A DNA stretch of 64,000 bases from Euonymus europaeus (GCA_963580455.1 OY756969.1:15534760-15598759); one strand, 5' to 3'. Shown: positions 11,056 to 21,670, numbered from the stretch's first letter. Notes: a model not told the origin generated them from the sequence alone. Numbers and translations are program-made.

Positions 11056-12174
11056 ATGACTCATGAGTTGGCAGAGTTTGCTTTCGATTATGAAAGTGGA
11101 AGAATGGAAGAGATCAGGAAAATTTTGGAATCATGGAAGCAGGTTCAGCAAGTTAAAAGAGGAATTTATCGAGGGAATACCAGTGAAGGATACCAGGTAT
11201 GGCAAGCAAACAGGAAGAAAGGATGCATTACACCAGTAATCCAAAGTTTTACATTTCCAGTACACACCTTCGATGAACCCGTAGATTACATGGTTGAAGC
11301 TCAGGCAAGATATGAGTCAGAAAACGTAAAAATCCGCCAAGAGAATGCCTTGCTAAGAGCACGATTGGAAGAAAAAAAAAATGCCTCTGGTGATCTGCAC
11401 ATACAGGGGGAGAAATGGGAAGCGGAAAAAAGAGAGTTGGTAATAAAAGCGTCCAGAGGAGAGAAGAAAGCACAGCAGGCTGAAAGGAGAATGGAAAAAT
11501 TAGAAATTGCTAAGCAGAGTCAAATGACAAGACTGAGAGAAGAAGAGATCTTGAAGTATCGAACTTCAGTTGAAGCAACAAAAGCTAAGCACGACAGAGA
11601 ATATAATAAACTACGAGAGGCATATTCGATACTGGAGCTTCAAAAAGAAAAAGCCAATCAAAGGGCTAGGAAGATGGAAAAAATGGTGTTTGAACGGGAA
11701 GAAGAAAATCAAACGCAAGGAATCACTGCAAGGGACCATAAAATTCAATGGCTAGAGAAAGAATTAACCAGACAAAGGGAGGTGAATCTTACCCAAAGAA
11801 CAGCCTTTGAAGTTGAACAGAGACACTTATTGGAAGAAGGGGAGTCTCTAAGGCTAGAAGTACAAGCTTGGACCCATCGTCACCGAAAGTTAATGCAGAA
11901 GGAGGCAGATTTTGATAGAATGGCAGAAGCATACATGGAGGCACGAAAAAGACATGCCGGTCTAGAGGAAGAGATAGAGCAGATACATCAACAAGTGGAT
12001 CAAGCTCGTGTGAGATTTCGGTATTATCAAGACAAAGCGGCGGAACAGATTGAAGAGATCAATACCTTAACAAATGCGTACCAGAATAAGAAAGTGACAG
12101 CATATAGTTTGCTGGACACATTATGGAGGATCCAAGAGGAGTTTATGTACTTTGCTTATAATCGTCGAAACTGA
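11056..12174 (+). CDS. Ogre ORF1, C-terminal coiled-coil part
   Basis: Same reading frame as the preceding part, separated only by the TAA at 11044-11046 and three codons. The first in-frame ATG after the stop is at 11056. Residues about 1-80 continue the globular region (MTHELAEFAFDYESGR). From about residue 90 to 370 the protein is a long, highly charged heptad-rich coiled coil (Glu, Lys, Arg and Gln dominate), as seen in full-length Ogre ORF1 proteins. It ends 240 bp before gag. No catalytic motif is visible. A role in oligomerisation or RNP assembly is possible but is only inference. With the upstream stop it can be made only by reinitiation or readthrough. Confidence 0.7.
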   Translation: MTHELAEFAFDYESGRMEEIRKILESWKQVQQVKRGIYRGNTSEGYQVWQANRKKGCITPVIQSFTFPVHTFDEPVDYMVEAQARYESENVKIRQENALLRARLEEKKNASGDLHIQGEKWEAEKRELVIKASRGEKKAQQAERRMEKLEIAKQSQMTRLREEEILKYRTSVEATKAKHDREYNKLREAYSILELQKEKANQRARKMEKMVFEREEENQTQGITARDHKIQWLEKELTRQREVNLTQRTAFEVEQRHLLEEGESLRLEVQAWTHRHRKLMQKEADFDRMAEAYMEARKRHAGLEEEIEQIHQQVDQARVRFRYYQDKAAEQIEEINTLTNAYQNKKVTAYSLLDTLWRIQEEFMYFAYNRRN

Positions 12175-12414
12175 CACGATGTACTCAAAAAATTATAAAT
12201 TTGGAAGTATTATGAATAATGAATAATTTCTTGAAGTCTGATATTGTTCGAGATTTCTATCATCATGCATATTAAACTATCATATTTTGCATATCTTGGT
12301 TCTTATAAATTTTTCATTTGCATGTAGAGGGTTTTTCTTAAATCAAACAAAATTGCACCAACGAAAAGTCGAGGCCATCCCTATAACACTCGCTCGCAAT
12401 CGCGATTCACTACA
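12175..12414 (+). other. Spacer between ORF1 and gag-pro
   Basis: About 240 bp, AT-rich, with stops in all forward frames. A stretch rich in TTTCATTTG and TGCATGTAG precedes 12330. I see no clear promoter or splice signal here. Confidence 0.5.
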
Positions 12415-15400
12415 ATGACAGAGCCAACAGAACGTGAACAACAACTGAATCTAGAGATAGCGGAACTAAAAGAACAACTCAGTATGCTAATGAAACAGAT
12501 GGCTGACAAAGGGAAGATGGAAGAGAATTCTCCAGGGGACAGTAAAGGATCAGAATATCGAACTAAAAAGGATCCCCCTAATGTTGATTCTTCTCCTTCT
12601 AAGGTTGAAGTGTTAAAGGTAGGGAATGTTACTCCGAAGAAACAAATTGAAGAAGACAATATTGCACGCCTCAAGAAAATGAAGCACTGGATGAGGTCAG
12701 AAAGGGGGTTTGAGGCCCCAGGGACTTTAAGTTCAGGAAGTTTATGTTTGGTAAAAGATTTACACATTCCGACAGATTTCAAGCTTCCGACATTTTCCAC
12801 CTTCAATGGTTCAGGGGTGCCTCTGGATCATTTAACCATGTACTGTAGAAGGATGCATCTGTACATCAGGGACGATAAAATGCTGATACATTTCTTTCAA
12901 GATAGTCTGACAGGTGCTGCTGAACGGTGGTTCAATAGTTTAAATCCTTCGATGGTCGCAACATGGAAGGATTTAGTTGAACTATTCACCAAGCAGTACA
13001 AGCATAATGTTGCAAAGATCCCAACCCTATTTGATCTTCAGAATACAGTGATGGGGGAGGGAGAAAGTTTTAGAGACTATGCATACCGATGGAGAGATTT
13101 GGCTAGTCAGATAACCCCACCATTGTCGGAAAGAGATTTGGTAGATGCATTTTTGGACGCGCTTCAAGAGCCATACTCATCAAAGATGGTTGGAGGAGGT
13201 TACACAGGGATATTAGAAGCCATCCATGCCGGAGAGCGGGTAGAGCGAGGCATAAGAAAAGGAAGTATCATCATCAATTTCGACAAGCTTGATATGTCGA
13301 AAGGGGGAAAAGGGAAAAAGAAAGAGAGTGAGGTGCACAATATCAACATGAGTTATAATCAACCATCTTATAATTCTCCTGTGTCTGATTATCGACCTCG
13401 AAGCAACACGCCGAGGGCATCACATTACCCAGCTTCCAATCAATATAACCAGTCGCCACGAAGTAATTATTTCCCACCAAATTCACCAAGCCAACGTCCA
13501 CGTTATCAAAACTCCCCGCCTAATAGGACCAGAGAGCAGTTTGACCCTATCCCTATAACTTACACTGAATGTTTCAATAAACTACAGGAGCAGGGAGCTA
13601 TCACGCCTATTCCGGGGAGAGTTTATTCACTACCCTATCCACCTTGGTACAAGCCAGATACTACTTGTTTATATCATGGAGGTATGCCAGGGCATTCAAC
13701 AGAGGATTGCTTTCCACTGAAACGAATAGTGCAGGGAATGGTGGAGGCCAATTGGCTAAATTTTGATGCTATCGAGAAGCCTAGCGTAAATGATAACCCA
13801 CTTCCTAACCATACGGATGGGGTTAACGCCGTGGATGAAGATGATATTATAATAAGGGATGTTGGACGGGTCATGACGCCCATGCGGGTGTTGTTGGAAG
13901 TTCTCTTAAAAGATGGGCTCATCCAAACCGAAGGGTTTGAGTTTAGCTTTAGTTACGAGGGGTATCAAGAAGAGGAATATTGTGAATTTCACAAGGGAGC
14001 GCGAGGTCACTCAATTGAAAGATGTTTCAATTTTAAGAAGAAGGTACAATTGTTGATGGACGGTAAGAAAATTGTGGTAGGAAAAAGCCACAAAGAACAG
14101 AGAGAGGTGAATATGATTAATGAAGGATTTTATCAAGGTCCGAAAAAAGAAGGACTCCCAAAGTCAATTGTTCTGCAGTATTATGTAGAAGATGATCTAA
14201 GGAAGAAGGACCAATTGCCACAGCTGGCATACACCAATAATAGAGAGGTTCCCTGGAATTATGGGAAAGGGAAAGTTGAGGTGTCTGTGGATAATATCTC
14301 CGGGATGAGTGGAGTCACCAGGACAGGCAGAATTTTTGCTCGGACTGACCTTACGGAGATAGAGGCAGATAAAAAGAGAAAAAGGAAGGCAATAATAGGG
14401 GCAAATGACGTGGGTATGAAAGAATATCTAATAGTTTGCCCAGATGAGACGAAAAAAGCAGTTACAGAGGATGAGATTCAAGAATTCTTGAAGATAGTAC
14501 GGCAAAGTGAGTACACGATAATAGATCAGCTAAAAAAGACTCCAGCAAAAATATCCATTTTAGAGTTAATCTTAAGTTCAGAGCCGCATCGGCAAGTCTT
14601 GTTGAGGATGCTCAATCAAGCCTATGTAACAGAAAAGATCCCTGTAGACTCATTTGATGGAATTATAGGGAATGTGTTAGCCACCCACTTGATATCATTT
14701 ACGGAAGAGGAAATCCCAGCAGAGGGAATAGAACACAACAAGGCTTTACACATCTCAGCCATGTGCCGGGGACAAGAAATAGCAAGCATCTTGGTAGACA
14801 ACGGCTCATCATTGAATATCATGCCAAAAGAGACACTTGACAGGATTCCAATAGACCGATCACGCATGAGGCAAGCAACGATCATAGTAAGAGCATTTGA
14901 TGGCACTCGGAGAGGAGCTTTGGGAGAGATCGAAGTGCCATTGGAAATTGCCAATGTAACGTTCAACGTTCCTTTTATAATCATGGACATTCTACCTACT
15001 TATAGTTGCTTGTTGGGGCGACCGTGGATTCATTCTGCGGGAGCTGTACCATCTTCACTTCACCAACTGCTGAAATTCACACATGAAGGTAGAATGTACA
15101 TTGTCAAAGGACAGACAGAATGGATGGTTGCTAACCTGTCTGACCATGTCGATGCGCCCGTAGATGGAGTTGAAAGTTCTTTCCAATCATTTGAGATTGC
15201 TGCGGCAAATCTGGTCAAGGAAGGAGAGTTGGTTAAAAAATTAGGAGTATCAAGGGTTACCATATCAGTAGTGACCAAGATGCTGCAAAACGGTTTTCTT
15301 CCGGGAAAAGGCTTAGGGAAAAATAACCAGGGGATTACTCAGCCCATACAGATAAAGAAACAGGCTGAACGATGGGGTCTGGGTTATAAGCCAAGCTGGA

Positions 15401-15780
15401 ATGACAAAAATCGAGCTTGGAAAGAGAGGCAGATGAAAAAGTTAGCCTGCGCGGAGGAGATTGAACCAGAATACCAGGGGAAGCGGATTCCCTGGCTCTA
15501 TCATAGCTTTACGTCTGGTGGTTTTGTGGATAAGGATTGTACACTTGATATTGGGGCAGTTTATTGTGATAAACTGCCAGAAAAATCAGAAACTTCCAAG
15601 ATGAGGTTTGCTTTCCAGCAGATGTGTGGCCAATTTGGGGCATGTGAGATTGCTGTGGCAGAAGAAGGAGAAGGATCAACAGTGAGGCCTAATTTTGTCA
15701 TTACTCGTCCCCTGGGTTTCACACTCAACAATTGGACCAGCCTAGAGATGCCTGTGCCCTCCCAAGCCTCACAAGAGTAA
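12415..15780 (+). CDS. gag-pro: Ogre gag-pro polyprotein
   Basis: An uninterrupted 1121-codon frame starting at the ATG at 12415. A coiled-coil N-terminus is followed by a retrotransposon Gag capsid domain (about residues 130-280, with YCRRMHLYIRDD and GAAERWFNSL), a Pro/Ser/Asn-rich linker, and two CxxH-type knuckle motifs, CLYHGGMPGHSTEDC (about 417) and CEFHKGARGHSIERC (about 523). The aspartic protease follows, with active site VDNGSSLNIM (catalytic Asp about 795). A G-patch-like segment (GFLPGKGLGKNNQG, about 958-975) lies beyond it. Gag packages the RNA; the protease cleaves the polyprotein. DNGS in place of DTGS is usual for the Tat lineage. The stop codon TAA lies inside a probable intron whose donor is at 15777, so splicing would fuse this frame to RT. 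It is the best-preserved ORF of the element. Confidence 0.93.
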   Translation: MTEPTEREQQLNLEIAELKEQLSMLMKQMADKGKMEENSPGDSKGSEYRTKKDPPNVDSSPSKVEVLKVGNVTPKKQIEEDNIARLKKMKHWMRSERGFEAPGTLSSGSLCLVKDLHIPTDFKLPTFSTFNGSGVPLDHLTMYCRRMHLYIRDDKMLIHFFQDSLTGAAERWFNSLNPSMVATWKDLVELFTKQYKHNVAKIPTLFDLQNTVMGEGESFRDYAYRWRDLASQITPPLSERDLVDAFLDALQEPYSSKMVGGGYTGILEAIHAGERVERGIRKGSIIINFDKLDMSKGGKGKKKESEVHNINMSYNQPSYNSPVSDYRPRSNTPRASHYPASNQYNQSPRSNYFPPNSPSQRPRYQNSPPNRTREQFDPIPITYTECFNKLQEQGAITPIPGRVYSLPYPPWYKPDTTCLYHGGMPGHSTEDCFPLKRIVQGMVEANWLNFDAIEKPSVNDNPLPNHTDGVNAVDEDDIIIRDVGRVMTPMRVLLEVLLKDGLIQTEGFEFSFSYEGYQEEEYCEFHKGARGHSIERCFNFKKKVQLLMDGKKIVVGKSHKEQREVNMINEGFYQGPKKEGLPKSIVLQYYVEDDLRKKDQLPQLAYTNNREVPWNYGKGKVEVSVDNISGMSGVTRTGRIFARTDLTEIEADKKRKRKAIIGANDVGMKEYLIVCPDETKKAVTEDEIQEFLKIVRQSEYTIIDQLKKTPAKISILELILSSEPHRQVLLRMLNQAYVTEKIPVDSFDGIIGNVLATHLISFTEEEIPAEGIEHNKALHISAMCRGQEIASILVDNGSSLNIMPKETLDRIPIDRSRMRQATIIVRAFDGTRRGALGEIEVPLEIANVTFNVPFIIMDILPTYSCLLGRPWIHSAGAVPSSLHQLLKFTHEGRMYIVKGQTEWMVANLSDHVDAPVDGVESSFQSFEIAAANLVKEGELVKKLGVSRVTISVVTKMLQNGFLPGKGLGKNNQGITQPIQIKKQAERWGLGYKPSWNDKNRAWKERQMKKLACAEEIEPEYQGKRIPWLYHSFTSGGFVDKDCTLDIGAVYCDKLPEKSETSKMRFAFQQMCGQFGACEIAVAEEGEGSTVRPNFVITRPLGFTLNNWTSLEMPVPSQASQE

Positions 15781-15985
15781 ATCCTGGAGCAACTAGAATA
15801 AAATTTTTATTTTCAAAGCACATTTCTTCCCGCTTGATAAGGCTTATGTTAACGTGGCTAACACATGTTTCCCTTTTCAAAAGTATTCAATCATGAAATA
15901 AAGTCTAGTTTTTATATGCCATACTTCTTTCATTAGTTAAATTCTCCATATTTCGATTCCAATACCAATCTCATCTCATTAACAG
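15777..15985 (+). other. Probable intron between pro and RT
   Basis: Donor GA^GTAAAT at 15777 overlaps the gag-pro stop codon. Acceptor CATTAACAG^G ends at 15985. Removing these 209 bp (phase 2) leaves the frame open from gag-pro into the sequence at 15986-16100, which is coding-like and acidic, and on into RT. Ogre elements are known for a partly spliced intron at this place. Unspliced RNA would yield Gag-Pro only; spliced RNA would yield the full polyprotein. Confidence 0.75.
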
Positions 15986-17057
15986 GCTTGGAAAAAATGT
16001 CATCAAAGAAGACAAAATTAATGAACCAGATTTTGATGCACTCATTAACAATGCCGAATCCGAAGGTGAGAGTGAAGGAGAGGTTGATATCCCACCCGAA
16101 ATGGAAAGACAAGTCAACCAAGAGGAAAAAATAATCCAACTACATCAGGAGGTTACGGAAATAATTAATTTAGGCACGGAGTTGGAGAAAAAGGAAGTCA
16201 GAATGGGAGAAGCTCTCGTAGGAGAAGATAGAAAACACTTAAAGGATCTCCTACATAAATATCAAGATGTTTTCGCATGGTCATATCAAGATATGCCTGG
16301 ACTTGACGAAAATATTGTGGAACATAAGTTGCCATTAACACCGGGGTGCGCTCCAGTAAAACAAAAATTAAGGAGGTTGAAGCCTGATATGTTGCTAAAA
16401 ATAAGAGATGAGGTGAAGAAACAATTTGATGCCGGTTTCCTTGAAGTAGCACATTATCCAGAGTGGGTAGCTAATATTGTGCCAGTACCTAAAAAAGATG
16501 GTAAAGTAAGGATGTGTGTGGATTATAGAAATTTGAACAGAGCAAGTCCAAAGGACAATTTTCCTCTCCCTCATATTGATATTCTAGTGGATAACACAGC
16601 CCAACATTCAACATTTTCATTTATGGATGGGTTCTCAGGTTATAATCAAATTAAGATGGCACAGGTGGATCGTGAGAAGACCACTTTTGTCACTCTTTGG
16701 GGAACATTTTGTTACAAAGTTATGCCATTCGGACTAAAAAATGCGGGGGCAACTTATCAACGAGCCATGGTTACCCTATTTCATGACATGATGCACCGAG
16801 AAATTGAGGTATATGTGGATGACATGATAGCCAAATCAAAAGAAGGAGAAAATCATGTGGAGAATCTTCAGAAGTTATTTGAACGTCTAAGGAGGCATCG
16901 GTTAAAGCTTAATCCAACAAAGTGCACCTTTGGGGCAACTTCCGGGAAGTTACTCGGATTTATCGTAAGTAGAAAAGGTATTGAAGTGGATCCGGATAAA
17001 GTGAAAGCAATTTTAGAAATGCCACCCCCCCCCCCCCCGTACAGAAAAAGAGGTTAG
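15986..17057 (+). pseudogene. pol: Ogre reverse transcriptase (5' exon part, frameshifted at a poly-C run)
   Basis: An open frame from the intron acceptor through RT; the first in-frame ATG is 16101. After an acidic linker come the RT blocks: WVANIVPVPKKDGKVRMCVDY, FPLPHIDILVD, FSFMDGFSGYNQIKM, MPFGLKNAGATYQRAM and the catalytic YVDDM (16811-16825), then LGFIVSRKGIEVDP. All RT core blocks are present and conserved. At 17025-17038 there is a run of 14 C. After it the conserved continuation is in a different frame, so this frame stops at 17057. Homopolymer slippage, in the genome or in sequencing, is the likely cause. Confidence 0.88.
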
Positions 17058-18558
17058 AGGGTTTTTGGGAAAATTGAATTACATCGCCAGATTTATTTCC
17101 CAATTAACTTCCACTTGTGAGCCCATCTTCAAGTTATTGTGCAAAAATAACCCGAAAGAATGGAATGAAGATTGTCAGATTGCTTTTGAAAAGATTAAAC
17201 AATATCTGCAGAATCCTCCTGTATTGATTCCCCCTGTGGCAGAAAGACCTTTGATTCTATACTTGACTGTCTCAGAAAGTTCAATGGGGTGTGTACTAGG
17301 ACAACATGATTCGGCAGGAAAGATAGAGCACGCTATATACTATCTTAGCAAGAAGTTTACAAGTTGTGAAGCAAATTATTCCATGTTAGAGAAGAGTTGT
17401 TGTTCACTAGCATGGGCAGCACACAGGCTTAGACAATACATGTTGTACCATACTACGTGGTTGATTTCTAGAATGGACCCGATAAAATATATCTTTGAAA
17501 AACCATCACTATCGGGAAGAATTGCAAAGTGGCAGATGCTTCTATCAGAGTATGATATTCAGTACATCACTCAAAAGGCTGTAAAACGTAGTGCCATAGC
17601 AGATTATCTAGCAGATAGAGCGATTGATGATTTTAGGCCAATGAATCATGGCTTTCCAGACGCCGAAATTTTAACTATATTAAAAGAGGACGAAAATCCA
17701 ATTGAACAGAATAAGTGGACGATGTGTTTTGACGGGGCCTCGAATGCGGTAGGATATGGGATTGGAGCACTGTTAATATCACCAGAGGGAGATATCACTC
17801 CTTTTACCGCCAAATTATATTTCACATGCACAAATAATGTAGCGGAATATGAAGCGTGTGCAATAGGGATTCAAGCTGCTGTAGACATCAACATAAAGAA
17901 ATTGCAGGTTTATGGTGACTCACAGTTAGTGGTCAAACAGTTGAGTGATGAATGGGAGACGAAAGACGGAAAGCTTATTCCTTATCATCAGCACATTAAA
18001 AAATTAACAAAGACTTTCGATTGGATTGAGTTCGACCATATTCCGAGAGAAGAAAATCAGATTGCAGATGCTTTAGCTACCTTAGCGTCCATGTTTGACA
18101 TAGACCCAAAAGGAGAACCCCCAGTGATTAAGATTGAGAAACGGGAGATACAAGGCTATTGCTCGAACGTAGAAGGAGAATACGATGGCAAACCTTGGTA
18201 TCATGATATCCAGATGTATCTCAAGGAAAGGACATACCCAGAAGGAGTATCAGAAAATGACAAGCGTACTCTTAGAAGACTATCAGGGACGTTCTTCCTA
18301 AATGAGGACGTATTATACAAAAGGAATCATGGGATGGTTTTGCTACGTTGTGTTGATGAGCTAGAATCAAAGCAGATTATGACAGAAATTCATGAAGGGT
18401 TGTGTGGAACTCATTCCAGTGGGTATGCAATGGCAAAACGGATAATTAGAGCAGGATATTACTGGTTGACAATGGAGAAAGACTGTATTGGATATGCAAT
18501 GAAGTGCCATAAGTGTCAAGTTTACGCAGACCGGACACACGTCCCGGTTAATCCATAA
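17039..18558 (+). pseudogene. pol: Ogre RT thumb, RNase H, archaeal-type RNase H and integrase zinc domain
   Basis: Continues pol in the frame reached after the poly-C run. Order: RT connection (GKLNYIARFISQLTS), a first RNase H-like domain (LILYLTVSESSMGCVLGQHD, AIYYLSKKF, LRQYMLYH), then a second, archaeal-type RNase H with CFDGASN, NVAEYEAC, YGDSQLVVKQ and ADALATLAS. The catalytic acidic residues of the second domain look intact (first Asp at about 17731). The integrase HHCC zinc domain follows (H..GTHSSGYAMAKR...CHKCQVYA, about 18390-18530). The dual RNase H is a Tat-lineage trait. An in-frame TAA at 18556-18558 separates this part from the integrase core; the same frame continues straight after it. 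Confidence 0.88.
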
Positions 18559-19443
18559 CATGTCCTAACTTCACCATGGCCTTTTTCAATGTGGGAATTA
18601 GATGTCATTGGACCAATTGAGCCTAAGGCTTCCAACGGGCATCGGTTTATCTTGGTGGCTATCGATTACTTTACGAAATGGGTAGAAGCTTCTTCTTATA
18701 CCGATGTGACTAGTAGAGTTGTTGTTCAATTTTTGAGAAAAGAAATTGTGTGCCGATATGGAGTTCCCGAAAGAATTATTACTGATAATGGAACGAATTT
18801 CAATAGCAAGATAGTGAAGGACTTTTGTGAGCAGTTCAAAATTAGACACCATAATTCAACACCATATCGCCCAAAAATGAATGGAGCAGTGGAAGCCGCC
18901 AATAAGAATATTAAGAAGATTATAGGAAAGATGACGGTCAATTACAAGGATTGGCATGAGAAACTCCCTTTTGCCTTATATGGATACAGGACATCGGTAC
19001 GCACCTCTACTGGTGAAACCCCATTTTCATTGGTTTACGGAACGGAAGCGATTTTACCGATCGAAGTAGAAATCCCTTCTCTTCGGGTTTGCTTGGAAGC
19101 AGAATTAGAAGAAGCAGAATGGATTCAAACTAGATATGAACATCTAAATTTGATTGAAGAGCGGCGATTAAGGGCAATCTGTAATGGGCAATTATACCAA
19201 AGACGTATGATGAGAGCACACAATAAGAAGATTCATCCTCGTGGTTTCAAAGAAGGAGATTTGGTATTGAAAATGATACTACCTCCTCGCAAAGATCATC
19301 GAGGAAAGTGGACACCAAGTTATGAGGGACCTTATGTTGTGAAGAAGGCGTTCTCCGGTGGAGCCTTGCGATTGTCCACGATGGATGGAGATGACTTGTC
19401 TCATCCAGTAAATGCGGATGCTGTTAAAAGATATTACGCATAA
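18559..19443 (+). pseudogene. pol: Ogre integrase catalytic core and C-terminus
   Basis: Same frame as the upstream part after the TAA at 18556; the first ATG is at 18589. The DDE core is complete: Asp in WELDVIGP (about 18601), Asp in IITDNGTNF (about 18784), Glu in GAVEAANKN (about 18892). The C-terminal domain has GDLVLKM and GPYVVKKAF. It ends at TAA 19441-19443. The integrase joins cDNA to host DNA; no chromodomain is visible, as expected outside chromoviruses. It has no initiation context of its own, so the upstream stop would prevent expression from the polyprotein. Confidence 0.88.
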
Positions 19444-20166
19444 TGAAAGAAAGTGACATATTGATATGATGCGTAAAAAAAAAAAAAAAAACTGGGGCAG
19501 TTTTTAGCACAGGACGTAAGCTATTTCGTTTTCAATATTCAGACATTCATCTTCAAAATTACTCTCATTCGGGCATTAGCCTAACAAAATTTCTGAAATA
19601 TTCCGTTTTGGAGCTTATTACTTATCCCTCTTCATATTCTCTCATCATTCTTATGCATAGCCGTATTACTAAGCTTATTTAAACAAAGTTTAGAGGAAAA
19701 TGTGAAAGCGGTACATTGGGCATGAAACTGAGCAGAAAGTGATACAGTCAAGTACGATTAGCGATTGCACAAGTGTATAGGGTGGCGCCAGACTTTATCA
19801 TTGCATTCTTATACACATGCATCAATCATTTTGAGATTTTCACCGATCCAATTTCGTTATTTCAATTAACATGTTTTCATATTAAAAAGCTTTTTAAACT
19901 CTTGAGATTAAGTTTCAGGTATATTTTTAATTAAAATATTTCTCGGATTAAAAAAACACTTTTCATCATCAAGATTCAGATTAAATTTATTTGTGGATTA
20001 AAATGGACTTTCATGCCATATTAAAGTTATTATGTTTTTATGACGAATTAAAGTCATTATTTCGATTAAAGTTGTGCATTAAAAGTATTTGTGGATTGAA
20101 AGGGTCTTTCGGGACAGATTAAAGTTATTATGCTTTCATGACGGATTAAACCTATTAAAATTGAGA
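19444..20166 (+). other. Ogre 3' UTR, first part, with recurrent GGATTAAAG-type motifs
   Basis: No gene. It holds an A-run at about 19470-19490. From about 19910 to 20160 the short motif GATTAAA(G) or AATTAAAG recurs about ten times at irregular spacing, and it reappears around 20770. This looks like a decayed short-period repeat next to the 3' tandem array. Confidence 0.6.
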
Positions 20167-20640
20167 GCCAAGCCGGGAATGGCCCTAGTGATCCCGAGCA
20201 CTTTTAAGATTTGCCAAGCCGGGAATGGCCCTAGTGATCCCGAGCATTTCTCTAAAAATTATTTTTATTAATGAGCCAAGCCGGGAATGGCCCTAGTGAT
20301 CCCGAGCACTTTTAAGATTTGCCAAGCCGGGAATGGCCCTAGTGATCCCGAGCATTTCTCTAAAAATTATTTTTATTAATGAGCCAAGCCGGGAATGGCC
20401 CTAGTGATCCCGAGCACTCTTAAAATTCGCCAAGTCGGGAATGGTCTTAGTGATCCCGAGCATTTTATAAAATAATAATAAGATTTGCCAAGCCGGGAAT
20501 GGCCCTAGTGATCTCGAGCATTTTATAAAAAAGTAAAATCATTTCCAATGATTCGCCAAGCCGGGAATGGCCCTAGTGATCCAGAGTACTTTTAAGATTC
20601 GCCAAACCGGGAATGGCTATAGTGATCCCGAGCAGCTTTA
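20167..20640 (+). repeat. 3' UTR tandem array, nine units, alternating 46 and 62 bp
   Basis: Units beginning GCCAAGCCGGGAATGGCCCT start at 20167, 20213, 20275, 20321, 20383, 20429, 20487, 20555 and 20601. Spacings are 46, 62, 46, 62, 46, 58, 68 and 46, so the first part is a 108-bp dimer built from one core plus two alternating AT-rich tails. The core ends TGATCCCGAGCA and can pair CGGGA with TCCCG. Tandem repeats in this part of the element are known for Ogre and have seeded satellites in legumes. Confidence 0.93.
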
Positions 20641-20876
20641 TAAAATAAAGGATTAGAAAATAATAATAACAATTAAAATAATAAAAAAATCTAATGGTTG
20701 ATCAAGTTAGGAGTGACTCTTGTATCTTGGGAAATCGAAGATGCATTCAGCGCAGGATTGAAATGATTGGTGGATTAAAGTTGTGGTTTAAAGTATTTTG
20801 GATTGGTTTTTAAAAATTCACATGATCAAAATTGGGATACTATGCCTTTACATGACTTTTACTATGTAAAATCATG

Positions 20877-20890
20877 CAAAGGGGGGCAGC
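20877..20890 (+). promoter_or_regulatory. Polypurine tract of the Ogre element
   Basis: AAAGGGGGGCAGC directly precedes the TGTTGTACCCC start of the 3' LTR at 20891. It would prime plus-strand DNA synthesis. Confidence 0.85.
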
Positions 20891-21670
20891 TGTTGTACCC
20901 CAATTTTGGGTTTAAAATTAACCAAGAAAATCCAAAAATACAAATAATAATAAAGCTCGAAATATAGGTTGAATTAAGAGTTAAACTTGGGTCCAAAATT
21001 AAAAGGAAATTTAACAAACAATTTAAAGACTCATGTGTTGACCCAATAGGCCTAAATATTTCCTAGCCCGTTACAAAAGCCCAAAGGTTTACGAAGCGAG
21101 CAGACCCGTTTGTCATATATAACCCAATTTAGGCCCGAAAGTTTTAAAAATACGAAGCTCGGCCTGGCCCAAAACGTTAGTGTTTTAGTGGGTTTAAAAT
21201 GATAGAGGCCCGGCCCAAAGCTTTAGTGTTTTACTTGGCCTAAATGGTAGAGGCCCGGCCCACGTGGTTTAAGCCCTAATTCTAGAAGCATGGAAAGAGG
21301 AAGAAATGAATGAATGAAACGGAAGAAAGAAACGCCGCCCGACAAAAGGGAAACGGGAAGAAGAAAAAGAGGCGCCGGAGGTGTTGAAAAACGGAAAGAG
21401 AAGGGCGTAATTCAACGACCAATCTGGAAAGCAAGTAAAAGGGGATTCGGGTTGACAAAACCGAAGCCGGATGTTGTTGATTTTGGGTGATTGAGGATTC
21501 GGTGCCATGGGTATAAAAAGAGGCGGAGAAATCGGTTTAGGGGGAGGTTTTTCGGGGTTTTGAATGATCTGGGAGAGCTAGGGTTGTCTGGGATTCAGAC
21601 TTGTTTTTTTGTTCTCCTCTGTTATTTCGGTTTCTGGGGAATTTTTGATTGTTTCTTTTTTGGGTTTTCT

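Noticed and set aside
12381..12806. 141-codon minus-strand frame
   Set aside because: It is a shadow of the well-supported gag-pro frame on the plus strand.
20167..20640. CRISPR-like regular repeats
   Set aside because: The spacing alternates, the 'spacers' are two recurring AT-rich tails and not unique, and the context is a plant retrotransposon.
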